DNA from: Beijerinckiaceae bacterium
GTDB taxonomy: Bacteria > Pseudomonadota > Alphaproteobacteria > Rhizobiales > Beijerinckiaceae
DNA length: 10,699 nucleotides
NCBI GenBank assembly: GCA_022702195.1
Contig: JAKONB010000326.1
Location: 1-10,699 of the forward strand
Direction of reading: 5' to 3'
Part shown: positions 6,593-10,699 of the stretch, in pieces
Layout of the letters: the number at the start of each line of letters is the position of its first letter
How positions within the stretch are numbered: position 1 is the stretch's first letter
The notes under the pieces: model-generated
Databases searched by the model: none
The model's input: the letters and a program-made list of their open reading frames with translations, nothing else
Told to the model about the DNA's origin: nothing
Made by a program: the position numbers and the translations under genes

Positions 6593-7375
6593 CTATCGTG
6601 ATGGGCTGCCTTCGAGGACGCGAAACCCTTGCGCCTCGAAGAAGGGTTTGGCCGCCGGGCTCCTCAGAAAGTCGAGAAAGCGGGAGGCTGCGTCTCCCTT
6701 GGCTTCGGCGGTGACGGCGAACGGATACACGACGGGCGGATGCGAGTCCGCCGGAAACACGCCGACGACCTTCACGCCCGGATCGGACTTGGCATCGCTC
6801 TCGTAGACCACGCCCAGGGGCGCTTCGCCGCGGGAGACCAGCAGCAGGGCCGCGCGCACATTATCCGCCTGGGCGAGGCGCGGCTGAAGGCCGGCCCAGA
6901 GCCCGAGCCGCTCGAACGCCGCCTTGGCGTATTTGCCGATCGGCACGGAATTGACTTCGCCGGTGGCCAGTCGCCCGTCGGCCCCCAGGGCCGTGGCGAA
7001 GCCCTCCGGGGTGAACGGCACGTGGGTGGTCTTGGCGTCCTTCGGGGCGACGACCACGATGCGGTTGCCGAGGAGATCGACCCGCGTCTCGGGGCGGATG
7101 AGCTTCTTCTGGGCGAGATAGTCCATCCATTCGCGGTCGGCCGACGCGAAGAGGTCGGCGGGCGCGCCCGATTCGATCTGCCGCGCCAGCGCCGATGAGG
7201 CGGCGTAGCTCGCCTTCACGGCAATACCGCTCCGCTGCGTGAACGCCTTGCCGGCCTCGTCCAGGGCGTTCTTCAGGCTCGCGGCTGCGAAGACGGTGGC
7301 GGTCTCGGCCGCCCGGGCGGCGGGCGCGAGCACCACGAGGCCGGCGAGAAGGAGGGCGCGCAGAGTCGTCTGCAT
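6593..7375 (-). CDS. modA: Periplasmic molybdate-binding protein ModA
   Basis: A 260-residue periplasmic substrate-binding protein of the molybdate ABC transporter. Residues 1-22 are a clear signal peptide (LRALLLAGLVVLAP, cleavage after ARA). The mature protein begins with the family hallmark VFAAASLKNALDEAG (Ser33). ASYAASSALARQIESG and PADLFASAD follow; the Ser residues of the first two segments hold the oxyanion in ModA. Later come GEVNSVPIGKYAKAA and EAPLGVVYESDA, whose Tyr completes the site. The start at 7375 is chosen because it gives the signal peptide and has AGAGGA nine bases upstream; the frame is open beyond it but without family similarity. It is followed by mop, not by modB or modC, so the permease and ATPase must be encoded elsewhere. 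A ModE-like operator lies upstream, suggesting repression when molybdate is plentiful. Confidence 0.95.
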   Translation of the reverse strand: MQTTLRALLLAGLVVLAPAARAAETATVFAAASLKNALDEAGKAFTQRSGIAVKASYAASSALARQIESGAPADLFASADREWMDYLAQKKLIRPETRVDLLGNRIVVVAPKDAKTTHVPFTPEGFATALGADGRLATGEVNSVPIGKYAKAAFERLGLWAGLQPRLAQADNVRAALLLVSRGEAPLGVVYESDAKSDPGVKVVGVFPADSHPPVVYPFAVTAEAKGDAASRFLDFLRSPAAKPFFEAQGFRVLEGSPSR

Positions 7376-7490
7376 GGGGATCAGTCCTCTGGGGGCAAGC
7401 TGGGCGCGGGACCGCCGGACGGCATGTCCCCTCCGGTCGGGGCATCGTCGACCGGTTCCCACGACGGCTCGATGCCGGTTTCGACGCCAT

Positions 7491-7515
7491 CGGATATATA
7501 CGTTCGGATATAGCG
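7491..7515 (-). promoter_or_regulatory. Candidate ModE operator (Mo-box) upstream of modA
   Basis: Read on the - strand, GCTATAT is followed by eight bases (CCGAACGT) and then ATATATC; the arms match as an inverted repeat at 6 of 7 positions, with CG flanking at both ends. The layout matches the E. coli modA operator as I remember it (GTTATAT, eight bases, ACATAAC) and the alphaproteobacterial Mo-boxes of the CGxTATAT type. It lies about 115 bases upstream of the modA start codon in the only AT-rich patch of the gap. ModE dimers bound to molybdate occupy such sites and repress high-affinity uptake. ModE itself is not encoded in the window. The same bases can also be read as a direct repeat, TCGGATATA at 7490 and 7504 on the + strand. 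Confidence 0.65.
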
Positions 7516-7679
7516 CCGCCAGAGCCCGCGCCGGTTCGAACGACGCCCGCCGGTGGCGGCGCCCGGCCGGTCCCGCTGCCCTCGTCCGCACGTTCCTCGT
7601 GACCCTCGGATCGACCCTTGGATCACGCGGAACGTCCCATCTCGTTCACGTGTATCGCGTTCTCCTTGGCTCAACCGGC

Positions 7680-7696
7680 CCTCCCCGCCCGGGAGG
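7680..7696 (-). terminator. Weak hairpin just after the ferredoxin reductase gene
   Basis: CCTCCC (7680-7685) pairs with GGGAGG (7691-7696) around a five-base loop, six bases past the reductase stop codon. There is no T-run beyond it on the - strand, so it may only slow or stabilise the transcript end. Partial read-through into modA-mop is possible. Confidence 0.35.
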
Positions 7697-7701
7697 ATGG
7701 G

Positions 7702-9021
7702 TCAGGCCGCGGCAGCCGCCACCGCGAGCATCTCGGCGCGCGTGACGAACTTTTCGCGTGGTTTGCCGGAGGCTCGCCCACGCGCCGTTTCGGCGGCCTC
7801 GATCCGGCGCCATGCGGCATAGTCGATGGTTTGCCCGATCCGCTTGGCGAGGCTAGCCACCAATGCGTCCGCGTTCCCGATCGGAGCCGGCAACCCCGCG
7901 AGGTCGGCGAGCACGGCCGCGGCCGTCTCGACCCCACAGGCGCGGTTCGTCCCGATCGTGCCGTGGGGGCCGCGCTTGCTCCAGCCGCAGGCGTACAGGC
8001 CGGGCACCGGCACGCCGTCTGCCTGGATCCGTCCTCCGAGATTGGCGTGAACGCCCGCGCGTTCGTCGTAGGGGATTCCCGCCACCGGCGCGGTCCTGCG
8101 CCCGATGCTGGCGACGACGAGCCCGCACGTGAGCGCGAGCGTCGCGTCCGAGCCGGGTCGGCGCAGATGCAGGCTGTCCACCCGGCCCTCACCCGCCAGG
8201 CGGACGGGCTCCAGGCCGAAGCGGATCAGGCAACGCCGCCGCTTGCCCGTGCCGCCCTGAGCCTCGGCGAAGCCGCGCAGAATGGCGGCGTTGGCGCGCG
8301 CTTCCGCGCCGGCGTCAATCGGCGGTTCCGGAATGCCGTCCGGCAAATCGTCCGGATCGAGCCCGGTGGCGCAATCGGCGAGCGCGCCGAATTCACCGAG
8401 CTCCTTCGGGGAGAAGCGGGCGCGCGCGACCCCGCCGCGACCCACGATCTGCACCTCCCGGATCCGGCTCTCGGCCAGGGCATCCAGCGCATGAGCGGCG
8501 ATGTCGGTATGGCGCAGCTCGTCGGGGGTCTTGAGGAGGATGCGGGCGACATCGAGGGCGACGTTGCCGTGTCCGATCACCACCGCACGCTCCGCCGAGA
8601 GGTCGAAGGACAGGCCGGCCGCGTCTGGATGACCGTTGTACCAGCCGATGAACGCGCCCGCCTGATGGCTCCCGGCCAGATCCTCGCCCGGAATGCCCAT
8701 GCGCCGGTCGAGGGAGGCGCCGTTCGCCAGGATCACCGCATGGTAGCAGACACTGAGTTCGGGGATGCTCACGTCGGCGCCGACCTCGATCCCGCCGACG
8801 AAGCGGAAACCGGGCAGGCCGGCAATCCGGTCGAACACCGCCGTCACCTGCTTCAGCTTCGGGTGGTCCGGGGCGACGCCGAACCGGACGAGGCCGAAGG
8901 GGGCGGGCAAGCGCTCGAACAGGTCGACCGAGACCGGCACGCCGGAGCGCAGCAGCGCCTCGGCTGCGTAGAAACCGGCCGGCCCGCTGCCGACCACCGC
9001 GATGCGATGGGGGGCGCTCAT
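7702..9021 (-). CDS. Ferredoxin-NADP+ reductase, adrenodoxin-reductase / FprA type
   Basis: A 439-residue FAD enzyme that moves electrons between NADP(H) and ferredoxin. It belongs to the adrenodoxin-reductase-like group (mycobacterial FprA), not the plant-type FNR fold. Seen in order: the FAD dinucleotide-binding motif VVGSGPAGFYAAEALL (residues 8-23); the family signature ERLPAPFGLVRFGVAPDHPK, whose later residues line the ferredoxin/FAD region; the NADP-binding VIGHGNVALDVARIL; and the second FAD contact GWSKRGPHGTIGTNRACG near the C-terminus. Length is normal (about 450). The ATG overlaps the ferredoxin stop (ATGA) and has no clear Shine-Dalgarno sequence, so translation is probably coupled. 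The adjacent ferredoxin is its obvious partner, and the Mo enzyme upstream the likely end point or source of electrons; that chain is inferred. Confidence 0.93.
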   Translation of the reverse strand: MSAPHRIAVVGSGPAGFYAAEALLRSGVPVSVDLFERLPAPFGLVRFGVAPDHPKLKQVTAVFDRIAGLPGFRFVGGIEVGADVSIPELSVCYHAVILANGASLDRRMGIPGEDLAGSHQAGAFIGWYNGHPDAAGLSFDLSAERAVVIGHGNVALDVARILLKTPDELRHTDIAAHALDALAESRIREVQIVGRGGVARARFSPKELGEFGALADCATGLDPDDLPDGIPEPPIDAGAEARANAAILRGFAEAQGGTGKRRRCLIRFGLEPVRLAGEGRVDSLHLRRPGSDATLALTCGLVVASIGRRTAPVAGIPYDERAGVHANLGGRIQADGVPVPGLYACGWSKRGPHGTIGTNRACGVETAAAVLADLAGLPAPIGNADALVASLAKRIGQTIDYAAWRRIEAAETARGRASGKPREKFVTRAEMLAVAAAAA

Positions 9022-9323
9022 GAGGCCAGCCGCCCGGCCTGCGCGTCAGCGCCGGGCAGCGGCGCAATCTTGGCGGCGATCACCGGGGTCTCGGCCGCCC
9101 GCAGGCGGTTGATCTCGACCCATTCGCCCTTGCCCGCCGGCATCTGCCAGGACGGGTGGATGGCGCCGACAGGGCAGATCGGCGCGCAGCCGCCGCAATC
9201 GATGCAGTTCTCCGGGTCGATATAGGTCATCTGTTCGTCGAGATGGAAGCATTCGACCGGGCAAACGGTGACGCATTCGGTATAGCGACACCCGTGACAC
9301 GCATCCGTGACGACATAAGCCAT
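9018..9323 (-). CDS. fdxA: Seven-iron ferredoxin ([3Fe-4S][4Fe-4S], FdxA / Azotobacter FdI type)
   Basis: A 101-residue soluble electron carrier. The cysteine layout follows Azotobacter ferredoxin I with a one-residue offset: Cys9, Cys17 and Cys50 for the [3Fe-4S] cluster, and Cys21, Cys40, Cys43 and Cys46 for the [4Fe-4S] cluster. Cys12 and Cys25 correspond to the non-ligand cysteines of that protein. The motifs ECVTVCPVECFH and CIDCGGCAPICPVGAI, and the tail with WVEINRLRAAETPVI before a PLPGAD segment, are typical of this group. AGGTG lies seven bases before the ATG. The gene sits 41 bases after the molybdopterin oxidoreductase stop and overlaps the reductase gene, so the three form one transcription unit. 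It probably passes electrons between the reductase and the Mo enzyme. Bacteria often have several FdxA paralogues, so the symbol names the type. Confidence 0.93.
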   Translation of the reverse strand: MAYVVTDACHGCRYTECVTVCPVECFHLDEQMTYIDPENCIDCGGCAPICPVGAIHPSWQMPAGKGEWVEINRLRAAETPVIAAKIAPLPGADAQAGRLAS

Positions 9324-9364
9324 GTCTGTTTCACCTACACTCTTTCCAAAGGGGTACGAGGCCG

Positions 9365-10699
9365 TCAGGCGGCAACCACGTCCACGAGCATGTCGGAGAA
9401 GGTCGGGGCGCGGCCGAGATCGGCGAAGGCCGGTGGCGTGACGGCGTGCACGGTGGGGCCGCGCTGGTTGGAGCGCTGCCAGAAGCCCGCCGGCGCCACC
9501 ACGACCCCGCGCATCACGTCGGCCGAGAGGGTCGCGAAGGCCTCGAAGGCACCCCGCTCGTTGAACACGCGGATCGGGGTTCCGGCGGAGATCCCACGCG
9601 GACCCGCATCCTCCGGGTGCAGCAGCACCGCCTGCTGCTCGCCCGCCTGCGCCACCTGGGCAGGGAGGTTGCCGTAATTCGAGTTCATGAAGGCGTGGCT
9701 CTTGGGCGAGATCAGGCTGAGCGGAAAGCGCTCGGCCAGGGCGGGCGCGGAGCGCGGGCTCTCATTCGGGGGCAGGTAATGCGGCAGCGGATCGACCGGC
9801 TCGCCCGACTGGTCGCCGCCATAGCCCTGGCGGAACAGCGGCGCGACGAAATTGCCCCCCGCGGCGAGGCTCGACTTGAACTCGCACTTGCCGGACGCGG
9901 TCGGGAAGTTGCCGTCGCGATGGGGCGCCCAGGCATCGGCCGCATCCATGGTCAGGCGCATGTACCCCTTCCGCTTGAGTTCATCGAGGGTGATGCCGGC
10001 GAGCACGGGGCTCGACCAGTCCATCGCGTCCACAATCATCGCGTCGTCGGAGCGGAAGAAGAACGGATCGTCGATGTCCATGGCCTTGGCGAGCCGACGG
10101 AACAGCTCGGTGTTCGGCACCGCCTCGCCGAGGGGCGCGATGGCCGGGTTGTTGTAGGAGAGATAGAGGTGCCCCCAGGAGAACATGATGTCCGCCTGTT
10201 CAAGCTGGGTTGTGGCCGGCAGCACGATATCGGCGTAGCGCGCCGTATCGGTGAGGAAGTGCTCGCTCACCACCGTAAACAGGTCCTCGCGCGCCAGCCC
10301 GCGCTCGATCGTCTGCTGCTGCGAGACCATCGCCATCGGGTTGGCGTTGTAGACGAACAGCGCGCGGATCGGCGGGTCGAGAGGCATCTCGCCTGCCAGC
10401 GCCGGGCCGAGCGTCCAGGAATTGATGACCCGCATGGTCTCGGGCTGGAGGTCCGGCCGCATCAGGCCGGGCCAGTTCACCGGGAAGGCCCAGATCGGGA
10501 GCTGCAGCAGACCGCCGCCCACATGCTTCCAGGCACCGATCAGCGCCGGCAGGCAGGCGATGGCCCGGACGGTCTGGCCGCCGCCCGCATGGCGCTCCAC
10601 CGCCACGCCGATCCGCACCACGGCGGGGGGCGTCGTCGCGTATTCACGGGTCAGCCTCAGAATATCCTCGACAGGGATGCCCGTCTCGGCGGAGGCGAA
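9365..10699 (-). CDS. Molybdopterin oxidoreductase, C-terminal part (N-terminus beyond the window)
   Basis: The visible 444 residues belong to the DMSO reductase/BisC superfamily (bis-molybdopterin guanine dinucleotide enzymes). The frame runs off the right edge, so the N-terminal iron-sulfur motif and metal ligand cannot be seen. Recognisable parts are AAxTxI-like helix text ETGIPVEDILRLTREYA, then RHAGGGQTVRAIACLPALIGAW, FVYNANPMAM, and TDTARYADIVLPATTQLEQAD, all from the molybdopterin-binding domain. The C-terminal dinucleotide-binding domain shows LISPKSHAFMNSNYGNLP, GISAGTPIRVFNERGAF and GVVVAPAGFW. The sequence resembles the poorly characterised YoaE/MopB_3 group more than the nitrate reductases or formate dehydrogenases I can recall; that is a memory-based impression. 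The in-frame GTG at 10621 is not a start, because conserved sequence continues upstream. Ferredoxin and reductase genes follow it, suggesting a soluble NADP(H)-linked system; the substrate is unknown. Confidence 0.9.
   Translation of the reverse strand, partial: FASAETGIPVEDILRLTREYATTPPAVVRIGVAVERHAGGGQTVRAIACLPALIGAWKHVGGGLLQLPIWAFPVNWPGLMRPDLQPETMRVINSWTLGPALAGEMPLDPPIRALFVYNANPMAMVSQQQTIERGLAREDLFTVVSEHFLTDTARYADIVLPATTQLEQADIMFSWGHLYLSYNNPAIAPLGEAVPNTELFRRLAKAMDIDDPFFFRSDDAMIVDAMDWSSPVLAGITLDELKRKGYMRLTMDAADAWAPHRDGNFPTASGKCEFKSSLAAGGNFVAPLFRQGYGGDQSGEPVDPLPHYLPPNESPRSAPALAERFPLSLISPKSHAFMNSNYGNLPAQVAQAGEQQAVLLHPEDAGPRGISAGTPIRVFNERGAFEAFATLSADVMRGVVVAPAGFWQRSNQRGPTVHAVTPPAFADLGRAPTFSDMLVDVVAA

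Larger units (their letters stand above)
7376..7701 (-). other. Intergenic region upstream of modA
   Basis: These 326 bases separate the reductase stop from modA. They hold a weak hairpin beside the reductase stop, a ModE-like inverted repeat at 7491-7515, a short palindrome GTTCGAAC at 7534-7541, and the modA ribosome-binding site AGAGGA at 7385-7390. A 97-codon reading frame on the - strand (7381-7674) has no recognisable domain and an Arg/Gly-rich composition typical of chance frames in GC-rich DNA, so I do not call it. The size of the gap and the operator suggest that modA-mop has its own promoter. I could not assign -35 and -10 boxes. Confidence 0.6.

Noticed and set aside
7381..7674. 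A 97-codon - strand frame before modA
   Set aside because: It has an Arg/Gly-rich composition and no domain, and it spans the ModE-like operator; it is most likely a chance frame.
7618..9225. A 535-codon open frame on the + strand opposite the ferredoxin reductase and ferredoxin genes
   Set aside because: The - strand frames show unmistakable FAD, NADP and Fe-S cysteine motifs; the + frame shows none.

Overview
The window is very GC-rich and has a strong G/C bias at third codon positions. Its gene content fits a free-living alphaproteobacterium, most likely a Methylobacterium-like member of the Hyphomicrobiales. That placement is inferred from composition and gene families and was not tested. 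There are two functional blocks facing each other, plus the 3' end of an autotransporter gene. No rRNA, tRNA, CRISPR array or transposase was seen.

Left part (3-6304, + strand): the window opens inside a type V autotransporter; its C-terminal outer-membrane barrel ends at 1055 and a clear hairpin terminator follows. After about 220 bases of AT-richer DNA comes a tightly packed four-gene operon. It encodes an FdtA/QdtA-like sugar 3,4-ketoisomerase, a DegT-family PLP aminotransferase, a NeuD/PglD-like acyltransferase and a 947-residue protein with two GT-A glycosyltransferase domains and seven C-terminal repeats. Each downstream gene starts inside the stop codon of the gene before it. Together they look like a route to a 3-acylamino-3,6-dideoxyhexose and its transfer to a surface glycan or protein. 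The enzymes that make the dTDP-4-keto-6-deoxyhexose precursor are not in the window.

Right part (6374-10699, all - strand): transcription runs from the right edge leftwards. The order is the C-terminal 444 residues of a molybdopterin oxidoreductase, a seven-iron ferredoxin, an adrenodoxin-reductase-type ferredoxin-NADP reductase, then after a 326-base gap the molybdate-binding protein ModA and a 69-residue molbindin (Mop). This reads as a molybdenum redox module: NADP(H), FAD reductase, ferredoxin and Mo enzyme, with its own molybdate capture and storage genes. The gap before modA holds an inverted repeat closely resembling a ModE operator. The modB and modC permease genes are absent from the window.

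The two blocks converge at 6304/6374, where 69 bases contain two perfect palindromes. The most interesting items are the Mo module with an unknown substrate, the double glycosyltransferase with tandem repeats, and the chance that this sugar operon decorates the neighbouring autotransporter.
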